From: Clostridiales bacterium
GTDB lineage: Bacteria; Bacillota; Clostridia; Oscillospirales; Ruminococcaceae
Direction of reading: 5' to 3'
NCBI GenBank assembly: GCA_019423685.1
Contig: JAHZAY010000004.1
Span: forward strand, 1 to 64,000
DNA length: 64,000 bases
Shown here: in pieces, positions 16,915 to 24,365 of the stretch
How positions within the stretch are numbered: the stretch's first letter is position 1
Layout: every line of letters begins with the position of its first letter
Program-made: the position numbers and the translations under genes
Notes under the pieces: model-generated
Databases searched by the model: none
Seen by the model: the letters and a program-made list of their open reading frames with translations, nothing else
Told to the model about the DNA's origin: nothing

Positions 16915-17235
16915 ATGACCAAACTGACTTGTCATGTAACTACCTGCGCGAGCAATAACTCCTCCTGCTGCTGCCAGCCTTCCATCAAGGTACAGGGCAA
17001 AGGGGCCTGCTGCAGCAAAGAGACCGAGTGCCAGAGCTTCCAGAAAAAAGGACACAATGAGGTCTCCAACTCCACCCACTTCGATACCCCAAATGCAAAC
17101 TGCACCATCAAATGCACAGCGGACCACTGTGTCTATAATACCCAGGGCAACTGCACTGCAAGCCAGGTCAATATCGGCGGTTTCAGCGCACAGGAGCGCA
17201 ATGAGACAAACTGCGAGAGCTTTAAAGCAAGATAA
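16915..17235 (+). CDS. DUF1540 cysteine-rich protein, two repeats
   Basis: A 106-residue Cys-rich protein with two DUF1540-like units. The first is LTCHVTTCASNNSSCCCQ with SIKVQG; the second is CTIKCTADHCVYNTQGNC with ASQVNIGG. The spacing C-x3-C-x3-C and a further Cys in each unit suggests metal binding, probably zinc or iron, but no ligand is established. The ATG at 16915 follows AGAAGG; an ATG seven bases earlier is in another frame. It is monocistronic and converges on comF. An ATTCCACC/TGGTGGAAT inverted repeat lies in the leader region at about 16779-16809. Confidence 0.85.
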   Translation: MTKLTCHVTTCASNNSSCCCQPSIKVQGKGACCSKETECQSFQKKGHNEVSNSTHFDTPNANCTIKCTADHCVYNTQGNCTASQVNIGGFSAQERNETNCESFKAR

Positions 17236-17263
17236 CAAAAGCCTTTTTGACGCGATAAAAAAA

Positions 17264-17296
17264 GATCCCGTAAGAATTGTTCTTACGGGATTTTTT
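17264..17296 (+). terminator. Bidirectional terminator of the DUF1540 gene and comF
   Basis: GATCCCGTAAGAA and TTCTTACGGGAT pair perfectly around a three-base loop, with T6 on one side and A7 on the other. The stop codon of comF lies inside the stem. Confidence 0.92.
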
Positions 17297-17996
17297 CTGT
17301 CTCATCGATTCTTTGCTCGTCGTATGGAGAAAACGGCCGCGCAAAGCAGACCGCTCCCACCCACACAGCGCCCGCCTGATGCAGCACACGGGCGCACTCG
17401 ATGACGGTGGAGCCGGTGGTGATGACGTCGTCTACCAGCAAAATCCGTTTTCCCCGAATCTGTTCGGGATGCAGTGCGCGATAGGCGTCCTTGAGATTTT
17501 GCTGCCGGTCGGCTGCACTCAAGGTGTGTTGGGCGGCGGTGTTCCTGCATTTTTCCAGCAGCTGGGAAAACGGGATGTCCAACCTTTGGGAAAGCGCTTG
17601 TGCCAACAGATCGGCTTGATTGTAGCCGCGCTCCTTTTTCTTGCTGGGGTGCATCGCCACGGCACAGATTGTGTCGGGGTGGCATTCGCACAGAGCTTTG
17701 GCAAACCGCTCGCAGATCAAAAAGGCAAAGGTATCGGCCAACTGCGGCTGGTTGCGAAATTTAAACTGCCGGATTGCCCGCGCAACAGGCGAGGTGTATT
17801 CGGCGCAGGCGAAGGCACAATCCAGCCCAGGGAGGGAAAAGGGAGAGGGCGAGGGAACAAGCGAAAAGCGGCAATCTGCGCAGCAGTGCCGGTTTGGCGC
17901 CACAACCTTTCCGCAAAAGGCACAGCGGGCGGGCCAGAAAAAGTGCAGCAGATATTCTGGAACGGTGGGTGGCCGATTGGATGGCGGGATAGCCAT
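17283..17996 (-). CDS. comF: ComF family phosphoribosyltransferase-like protein
   Basis: A 237-residue ComF/GntX-type protein. An N-terminal zinc-ribbon-like segment (CAFCGK, then CCADC) precedes a type-I phosphoribosyltransferase fold with the central KERGYNQADLLAQAL motif and the PRPP-binding loop ILLVDDVITTGST. Relatives take part in DNA uptake and processing in naturally transformable bacteria, though the enzymatic reaction is unproven. Its ATG overlaps the stop codon of the glucokinase gene by one base (TAATG), so the two are translationally coupled. The stop lies inside the shared terminator. Confidence 0.92.
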   Translation of the reverse strand: MAIPPSNRPPTVPEYLLHFFWPARCAFCGKVVAPNRHCCADCRFSLVPSPSPFSLPGLDCAFACAEYTSPVARAIRQFKFRNQPQLADTFAFLICERFAKALCECHPDTICAVAMHPSKKKERGYNQADLLAQALSQRLDIPFSQLLEKCRNTAAQHTLSAADRQQNLKDAYRALHPEQIRGKRILLVDDVITTGSTVIECARVLHQAGAVWVGAVCFARPFSPYDEQRIDETEKIP

Positions 17997-18970
17997 TACT
18001 GGTGCTGCAGGCCGATCAGCGCTGCACCGATGACGCCGGCGTCGTTGCCCAGTTCGGCAATGCGCACCTGGGTGCGGTGTTTGGCGTAGCGGTCAAAGCA
18101 GTAGCGGTCCATGTGCTCGCGGATGGGGCGCAGCAGGTTTTCGCCCTGTTTGGAGACGCCGCCGCCGATGCAGATGATCTCCGGCTGTAGGATGTTGACG
18201 GCGTTGACGATGACCTCGGCAAGCTGGCTTGTGTATTCGTCGACAGCATCCTTGCCGGCCTGATCGCCCTGAGCGGCCGCATCAAAGCAGGTGCGCCCCT
18301 CCACCTTGTCCAGATCCCCGCCGCACAGCTGCCACATCAGCGATTCGGGATGCTTTTCCATGTGCTCCTTGGTGGTCATAATCAGACCGGTAGCCGAGCA
18401 GTAGATGTCGATGCAGCCCTTTCGGCCACAGGTACATTGACGGCCGCCCAGACGGATGACGGTGTGGCCGAATTCTCCGCCCGCAAAGCCAAAGCCGTTG
18501 TAGATCTTGGAGTTGATGATGATGCCGGAGCCGACGCCGGTGCCTAAAGTGATGGCGAGCATGTTGGAGATGTGGTGGCCGTTCTGTGCACGCCCGGCGC
18601 CTGCCATAAATTCACCATAGGCCGCAGCGTCCGCGTCGTTGGCGATGAAGACCGGCAGGTTGAGTTCTTCCTCCACCAATCTTCCGATCGGTACATTCTC
18701 AAAATAGAGGTTGCTGGCATACAGCACCTCCTTTTTTTCACTGTCGATGATGCCTGGCGAGCCGATGCCGACCGATTCCACCTGATCCATCGCAATGCCC
18801 GCCGCCTTGGCCGCATCGCGCGCAGTCTGCGCCATCGTCTTGGCAATCTCCTGATAAGGACGCCCCACGCGGGTTTTGTCACTGGCCTTTGCCAGCAGGT
18901 GGAACTGTTCGTCCACTACACCGGCGACGATGTTGGTGCCGCCCAGATCAATGCCAATATAATATTTCAT
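17996..18970 (-). CDS. glk: ROK family glucokinase
   Basis: A 324-residue ROK kinase that should phosphorylate glucose with ATP in the cytoplasm. Visible features are the N-terminal ATP-binding GIDLGGTNIVAGVVD, the sugar-binding NDADAAAYGE, the LGTGVGSGI loop, the zinc-binding GGEFGHTVI with CTCGRKGCIDIYCS, and the C-terminal IICIGGGVS. The usual Glu after GC in the zinc motif is Asp here. The ATG at 18970 follows AAGGGG; a TTG one codon earlier is less likely. It is the first gene of a glk-comF operon with a promoter at 19026-19054. Confidence 0.92.
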   Translation of the reverse strand: MKYYIGIDLGGTNIVAGVVDEQFHLLAKASDKTRVGRPYQEIAKTMAQTARDAAKAAGIAMDQVESVGIGSPGIIDSEKKEVLYASNLYFENVPIGRLVEEELNLPVFIANDADAAAYGEFMAGAGRAQNGHHISNMLAITLGTGVGSGIIINSKIYNGFGFAGGEFGHTVIRLGGRQCTCGRKGCIDIYCSATGLIMTTKEHMEKHPESLMWQLCGGDLDKVEGRTCFDAAAQGDQAGKDAVDEYTSQLAEVIVNAVNILQPEIICIGGGVSKQGENLLRPIREHMDRYCFDRYAKHRTQVRIAELGNDAGVIGAALIGLQHQ

Positions 18971-19025
18971 CAATAAACACCCCTTGTCTGCTTGCCTGCA
19001 AAATGATAGGCTTCTCTATTTCCTA

Positions 19026-19054
19026 ATCATATCATTAAGTGAGAAGGTTTGCAA
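19026..19054 (-). promoter_or_regulatory. Promoter of glk-comF
   Basis: On the minus strand, TTGCAA, 17 bases and TATGAT, about 56 bases before the glk start. Confidence 0.65.
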
Positions 19055-19228
19055 TTGATTTTTAAAAAGGGCGGGAGATTGACTAAAAAAAAGCGGTCCC
19101 TTTCGATGTGTCCGCTAAAAAAGGAATGGCGGAGCTTCACGGTGCACTTTTTCCTTCTTTTGTGGGAAGTGCTGCGGACTTTTCAATAAATTTCCCTTTT
19201 TCCTGCTCTTTCTGTAAAGGCTGCGGCA

Positions 19229-19257
19229 TTGACGAACAGGACGGAAACTTGTATAAT
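19229..19257 (+). promoter_or_regulatory. Promoter of miaB
   Basis: TTGACG (19229-19234), 17 bases, TATAAT (19252-19257). It is the first clear promoter of the long housekeeping block. Confidence 0.75.
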
Positions 19258-19330
19258 AAAAGAATAAAAAATTTTTCTTTATTACAGGAAAAACAAAGCA
19301 AAAGGATATCATAGATTTGGAGGGAACGAA

Positions 19331-20776
19331 TTGGAAATTCGTCCAAATGCAAAGCCGCCGGTGGTGGTTTCCCGCGAGGAAATGATGCGCCAGTGGGAGC
19401 TGGCGGGAGAGAACCGCCAGTTGCTGCAACACCGGATGGGGCGTCTGCCGCGCGCGTTTGTCAAGACGTTTGGCTGTCAGGGAAATGTCGCCGACAGCGA
19501 GAAAATCATGGGAATGCTGCTGGATATGGGCTGCGAGCCCGCGCTGGATGAGCACGATGCAGACATCATCCTGTACAATACCTGCGCGGTGCGGGAAAAC
19601 GCCGAGGTGCGCCTGATGAGCACGGTCGGTGAGCTGCGCCGCTTAAAGCAGCAAAAGCCGCAGATGATCGTCGGCCTGTGCGGATGTATGATGCAGCAGC
19701 CGCAGGTGGTGGCGCAGATTCGCCGCAGCTACCCGTTTGTAGAGCTGATCTTTGGAACCCATGTGCTGCACACCCTGCCGCAGATGATGAACCGCCTGCT
19801 CAAAGGGGAACGCAGGGTGGTCGATTGCTTTGAGGGAGAGGGCAGAGAAAACCCCATCGCGGAAGGGCTGCCCATTCAGCGCAGCGGCGGCGTGCAGGCT
19901 TCCCTGCAGATTATGTATGGCTGCGATAATTTCTGCTCCTACTGCATCGTGCCCTATGTGCGCGGCAGGGAAGTCAGCCGCAAGCCCGACGAGATCGTGC
20001 AGGAGGCGCGGGAAATTTTGGCCATGGGCTATAAAGAAATCCTGCTGCTGGGGCAGAATGTCAATTCCTATGGCAAGGGCCTGGACGAGCCGGTGACCTT
20101 CACCGACCTGCTGCGCCGCATCGAGGCGCTGGAAGGGGATTTTCGCATCCGGTTTATGACCTCCCACCCAAAGGACTGCACCAAGGAGCTCATCGACCTG
20201 ATCGCGCAGAGCAAGAAAATCTGCCACAGCATCCACCTGCCGGTCCAGAGCGGATCCAACCGCGTTTTGGGCCAGATGAATCGGCGCTATACCCGCGAAC
20301 ATTATCTGTCCTTAATCGAATATACCCGTCAAAAGATGCCGGATGTCACCTTTACCACCGACATCATCGTCGGCTTCCCAGGGGAAACCTATGAGGACTT
20401 TTTGGAGACGGTGAGCCTGTGCGAGCAGGTGCGCTATCAGTGCATGTTTACCTTTATTTATTCGCCGCGCCCGGGCACCCGCGCGGCCAAGATGCCCGAT
20501 CCGGTGCCGTACAAGGAAAAGACCCGGTGGCTCAATGAACTCATCGCCGTGCAGCACCGCATCAGCGAAGAGGACAACCGTGCCGCTGAGGGCAAGGTGA
20601 TGCGCGTGCTGGTCGAGCAGCCTGCACGCCAGCATGAGGGCTGGATGTCCGGCCGCTGTGAAAACGGGATGGTCATCACCTTCCCGGCAAAGGATGTGCA
20701 CCCCGGCGACTTTGTCGATGTGCGGGTCACCAAAGGTCTGCGCTCGGAATATGAGGGCGGACTCATCACACAATAA
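19331..20776 (+). CDS. miaB: tRNA-2-methylthio-N6-dimethylallyladenosine synthase MiaB
   Basis: A 481-residue radical-SAM methylthiotransferase that adds the methylthio group to i6A37 of tRNA. The N-terminal UPF0004 domain carries cluster cysteines (FGCQGN with C49, a Cys in NTCAVREN and one in LCGCMM). The radical-SAM motif CDNFCSYC is in YGCDNFCSYCIVPYVRGRE. A C-terminal TRAM domain follows. The start is a TTG with GGAGG seven bases upstream. miaA, which makes the i6A substrate, lies 6 kb downstream in the same block. The usual MN after FGCQ is GN here. Confidence 0.95.
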   Translation: MEIRPNAKPPVVVSREEMMRQWELAGENRQLLQHRMGRLPRAFVKTFGCQGNVADSEKIMGMLLDMGCEPALDEHDADIILYNTCAVRENAEVRLMSTVGELRRLKQQKPQMIVGLCGCMMQQPQVVAQIRRSYPFVELIFGTHVLHTLPQMMNRLLKGERRVVDCFEGEGRENPIAEGLPIQRSGGVQASLQIMYGCDNFCSYCIVPYVRGREVSRKPDEIVQEAREILAMGYKEILLLGQNVNSYGKGLDEPVTFTDLLRRIEALEGDFRIRFMTSHPKDCTKELIDLIAQSKKICHSIHLPVQSGSNRVLGQMNRRYTREHYLSLIEYTRQKMPDVTFTTDIIVGFPGETYEDFLETVSLCEQVRYQCMFTFIYSPRPGTRAAKMPDPVPYKEKTRWLNELIAVQHRISEEDNRAAEGKVMRVLVEQPARQHEGWMSGRCENGMVITFPAKDVHPGDFVDVRVTKGLRSEYEGGLITQ

Positions 20777-20838
20777 GCGTTGACGCCCCGCCTAATTGGC
20801 GGGCTGGCAATAGAATCATTTTTTGGAGGAGATTATCC

Positions 20839-21243
20839 ATGGATATCATCGCAATGGCAAGAGAGCTCGGAAAGGCAATCCAGCAGGATGAGCGCTATAA
20901 GAGAATTGACGCAGCAAAGACCGCAAACGACAACGACGCTGGCCTGCAGGATCTGATCCACAAATTTAACCTCAAACGCTCCGAGCTGAGCATCGAGATG
21001 GCCCAGGAAAACAAGAACCCTGAGAAGCTCAACCAGCTCGACCACGAGCTCAAAGAGGTTTATCAGGAAGTTATGCAGAACCCGAACATGGCCGAGTTCA
21101 ATGCTGCCAAGGTCGAGGTGGACGACATGATGAACTACATCAGCACCATCCTCTATGGAGCAGTCAATGGCGAAGATCCGGATACCATCGAGCCACAGCC
21201 GAGCTGCGGCGGAGACTGCGCAGGATGCGCCGGCTGCCACTAA
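20839..21243 (+). CDS. ylbF: YlbF/YmcA family protein with cysteine-rich tail
   Basis: A 134-residue, largely helical protein of the YlbF/YmcA (RicF/RicA) group. In Bacillus these proteins join YaaT in an Fe-S-containing complex that affects mRNA processing and development. The helical domain spans about 1-115. The tail CGGDCAGCAGCH carries four cysteines and a final histidine, plausible cluster or metal ligands. It lies 62 bases after miaB with a strong GGAGGAG site. Placement between miaB and mutS is usual in Clostridia. The role here is inferred from the family. Confidence 0.9.
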   Translation: MDIIAMARELGKAIQQDERYKRIDAAKTANDNDAGLQDLIHKFNLKRSELSIEMAQENKNPEKLNQLDHELKEVYQEVMQNPNMAEFNAAKVEVDDMMNYISTILYGAVNGEDPDTIEPQPSCGGDCAGCAGCH

Positions 21244-21257
21244 GCTAAAGGGTAACC

Positions 21258-21350
21258 GTCAGCCAGCACCCCAGGGGATGCTGGCTGACCCTCTATGGGA
21301 CCAAAACAGAGCGGCCCGGCTGCTCTGCAGAAGGGGGCAGGGGAGCAGCC
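21258..21350 (+). other. Two strong hairpins in the ylbF-mutS gap
   Basis: GTCAGCCAGCA pairs exactly with TGCTGGCTGAC (21258-21289), and GGCTGCTC pairs with GAGCAGCC (21318-21350). Neither is followed by a T run, so they are not standard terminators. They could slow readthrough, protect mRNA ends or control mutS translation. Confidence 0.6.
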
Positions 21351-21404
21351 CTCCTGTGCAGAACAGCTGGAAAACGGGACACAAGGATGGAAAGGACAGA
21401 CAGA

Positions 21405-24035
21405 ATGGAGAGGAAAATTTCGAGTAAGCCGGTGGATGTGGCTAAACTTTCCCCAATGATGCGGCAATACTGGAAGGTCAAGGAGCAGTACCTGGATCAG
21501 CTGCTGTTTTTTAGACTGGGCGATTTTTATGAGCTGTTTTTTGACGATGCGCTCATCGCCTCCCGGGAGCTGGAGCTGACATTGACCGGCAAGGAGTGCG
21601 GCTTGGAAGAGCGCGCACCGATGTGCGGCATCCCCTATCACAGCTGCGAAAACTACATCGCAAAGCTGGTGAAAAAGGGCTATAAGGTGGCCATCTGTGA
21701 GCAGATGGAGGACCCGGCAACGGCTAAAGGGCTGGTCAAACGCGACATCATCCGAGTGATCACGCCGGGCACCGTGTTGGAGAGCAATATGCTGGACGCC
21801 GGGACCAACAACTATCTGTGCGTCATCTTTAGAAATCCCGGCGAAGAGTGCTTTAGCCTGGCCTTTTCGGATATCTCGACCGGTGAAGTCCACGCCTTGC
21901 AGGTCCTCTCCGATTGGAAAAAGCGGGTGCTCAACGAGTTGGGCCGCTTTTCTCCCGCCGAGGTGCTGCTCAACGGTGCAGCGGGGGACTGTGTGGAAAT
22001 CCGCAAATTTCTCTCCGACCGCCTGCACCTGGAAGGTGAGGTGCTCGACGACAGCTATTTTGATTGGAAGAGCTGTGCGGCACTTGCCGGGGAGCAGTTT
22101 GGCAAAGAAGAGGTTGAGGAGCTTGTGCGAGAAAAGGCAGATACCATCATCCGCGCACTTGGCGCCCTGGTGCGCTACCTCACCCAGACACAAAAGCATG
22201 GCCTTGAAAGCTTGACCCATCTGGAGGTCTACAGCGACGAACAGTATATGACGCTCGATCTGACCGCGCGGCACAATCTCGAATTGACCAAAACGCTGCG
22301 CACCGGTGACCGCAAGGGAACGCTGCTGTGGGTGCTCGACCAGACGCGCACCCCGATGGGTAAGCGCCTGATTCGTTCGGTGCTGGAAAAACCGCTGATT
22401 AACCCGACCTCTATCAATAAACGGCTCAATGCGGTGGGGGAACTGCTGAGCGATTCGATCCGCTTGGACAACATCCGCGAAATCTTAAAGGACATCTTTG
22501 ATATGGAGCGGCTGATTACCCGCATTGTGTACGGCCTGGTCACCCCTCGTGAGATGCGTTCGCTGCAATCCACCGCCCAAAAGCTGCCCGCCTTAAAGCA
22601 GGCTGTGGGGGATGTCAAATCCGCATACCTTTCGCGGGTGGTCAACGGCATCGACCTGCTGGAAGACGTCTGTGACCTGATCGACCGCGCCATTGACGAG
22701 AACCCGCCCGTCCTGCTCAAAGATGGCGGAGTTATCCGCGCAGGCTACAATGAGCAGCTCGACTCTCTGCGCGAGATTGTACACAATACAAAAGGGGTAC
22801 TGGCCTCGATCGAAGCTAAAGAGCGGGAGCGCACCGGCATCAAAAATCTGAAGATTGGTTTTAACAACGTCTTTGGCTACTATCTGGAGGTCACAAAGTC
22901 GTTCCTCTCGCAGGTGCCGCCGGAGTACATCCGCAAGCAGACGCTCACCGGCAGCGAGCGGTATATTACCCAGGAGCTCAAGGAGCTGGAACAGAAGATC
23001 CTCGGCGCAAGAGATCAGATTTTGGTTCTGGAAAATCAGCTCTTTAGCGATCTTCGCGCCAAGGTGGCCGATCAGATTCACCGCATTCAGTCGACGGCAA
23101 GCGCCATCGCATGGCTGGATTTATACGCGAGCTTTGCCGCAGTGGCATTGGAGCAGAACTATTGCCGCCCTCAGGTGGACGTTTCCGGCAAAATCAACAT
23201 TCAGGATGGCCGCCACCCGGTGGTCGAAAAGATGCTCACCGATACGCTGTTTGTGGCAAACGACACCCTGCTGGATAAGGAGGAAAATCAGATCGCCATC
23301 ATCACCGGACCGAATATGGCCGGAAAATCGACCTATATGCGGCAGGTTGCCCTGATCGTCCTGATGGCGCAGATCGGCTCTTATGTGCCGGCAAAGTCTG
23401 CACAGATCGGTGTGGTGGACGGCATCTATACCCGCGTCGGAGCGTCGGATGATCTGGCGTCCGGGCAGTCGACCTTCATGGTGGAGATGAACGAGGTGGC
23501 GCAGATCCTTAAAAACGCCACCGAAAACAGCCTCTTGATTCTCGATGAGATCGGCCGCGGCACCTCCACCTTTGACGGAATGAGCATCGCGCGGGCGGTC
23601 ATCGAACACATCGCAAACCGCCGCAAACTTGGCGCAAAGACGCTGTTTGCCACCCACTATCACGAGCTGACCGAGCTCGAACAGTCCTATTTTAACATCA
23701 AAAATTACAACATCGCCGTCAAGAAAAACGGCGATGAGATCTACTTTCTGCGCCGCATTGTGCGCGGCGGCACCGACGACAGCTACGGCATCGACGTCTC
23801 CCGCTTGGCAGGTATCCCGGAAGAGATTATCCAGCGCGCCCAGCAGATTTTAAAGCAGCTGGAATCGGGTGCTCTGCCTTCTCCCAAGCACAAACGCAAG
23901 GAGGAGGCAGAGCCGATGGTGCTGGTGCAGAAGGATGACTCGGAGCTTGTGCGCCGCTTAAAGGAAATTGATATTGACAAGATTACCCCCGTCCAGGCGC
24001 TGGTTCTGCTCTCAGAACTCAAGGCCAGGATCTAA
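21405..24035 (+). CDS. mutS: DNA mismatch repair protein MutS
   Basis: A full-length MutS of about 876 residues. The mismatch-reading Phe-x-Glu lies in LGDFYELFFDDA near the N-terminus. Connector, lever and clamp domains follow, then the ATPase with Walker A GPNMAGKST, a DDLASGQSTFMVEM segment, Walker B LLILDEIGRGTST and TLFATHYHELTELE. It recognises mispairs and recruits MutL, encoded nearby. The ATG at 21405 is preferred because AAAGGA sits eight bases upstream; the ATG at 21387 is an alternative. The C-terminus has the typical linker and small dimerisation helices. Confidence 0.96.
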   Translation: MERKISSKPVDVAKLSPMMRQYWKVKEQYLDQLLFFRLGDFYELFFDDALIASRELELTLTGKECGLEERAPMCGIPYHSCENYIAKLVKKGYKVAICEQMEDPATAKGLVKRDIIRVITPGTVLESNMLDAGTNNYLCVIFRNPGEECFSLAFSDISTGEVHALQVLSDWKKRVLNELGRFSPAEVLLNGAAGDCVEIRKFLSDRLHLEGEVLDDSYFDWKSCAALAGEQFGKEEVEELVREKADTIIRALGALVRYLTQTQKHGLESLTHLEVYSDEQYMTLDLTARHNLELTKTLRTGDRKGTLLWVLDQTRTPMGKRLIRSVLEKPLINPTSINKRLNAVGELLSDSIRLDNIREILKDIFDMERLITRIVYGLVTPREMRSLQSTAQKLPALKQAVGDVKSAYLSRVVNGIDLLEDVCDLIDRAIDENPPVLLKDGGVIRAGYNEQLDSLREIVHNTKGVLASIEAKERERTGIKNLKIGFNNVFGYYLEVTKSFLSQVPPEYIRKQTLTGSERYITQELKELEQKILGARDQILVLENQLFSDLRAKVADQIHRIQSTASAIAWLDLYASFAAVALEQNYCRPQVDVSGKINIQDGRHPVVEKMLTDTLFVANDTLLDKEENQIAIITGPNMAGKSTYMRQVALIVLMAQIGSYVPAKSAQIGVVDGIYTRVGASDDLASGQSTFMVEMNEVAQILKNATENSLLILDEIGRGTSTFDGMSIARAVIEHIANRRKLGAKTLFATHYHELTELEQSYFNIKNYNIAVKKNGDEIYFLRRIVRGGTDDSYGIDVSRLAGIPEEIIQRAQQILKQLESGALPSPKHKRKEEAEPMVLVQKDDSELVRRLKEIDIDKITPVQALVLLSELKARI

Positions 24036-24068
24036 AACAAGGGGAAACAGGGAAAGAGGGAATTTGTC

Positions 24069-24314
24069 ATGGTATTTTTTGCCGACCGCATCTATCAGCT
24101 GCGCAACGAGAAGGGATACACCCGCGAGGAGCTTGCTGCCCAGCTGGGCTGTATGCCGCGTCAGATTCAAGACTATGAAGAGGGAAAACTCTATCCGCAC
24201 GCCATCACGATGGTGGATCTGGCAGATTTTTTCAACGTCTCGCTGGATTACCTGATGGGCCGCACCGATTGCAGAGAGATCAACCGTTCAGCTCCAAAAG
24301 AGCAGGAAAAATAG
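24069..24314 (+). CDS. Small XRE-family helix-turn-helix regulator
   Basis: An 81-residue protein that is almost entirely one HTH_3/XRE domain (about residues 5-66: IYQLRNEKGYTREELAAQL, then NVSLDYLMGRTD). It starts 33 bases after mutS and ends 51 bases before mutL, in the same orientation, so it is probably cotranscribed with the repair genes. A target is not evident. It has no sensor domain. Insertion of a regulator between mutS and mutL is not part of the core Clostridial order. Confidence 0.88.
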   Translation: MVFFADRIYQLRNEKGYTREELAAQLGCMPRQIQDYEEGKLYPHAITMVDLADFFNVSLDYLMGRTDCREINRSAPKEQEK

Positions 24315-24365
24315 CGGCGGAGCCGATTGACGGATTTTGGACGGACAAAGAGAGGTGAAGAAAAG

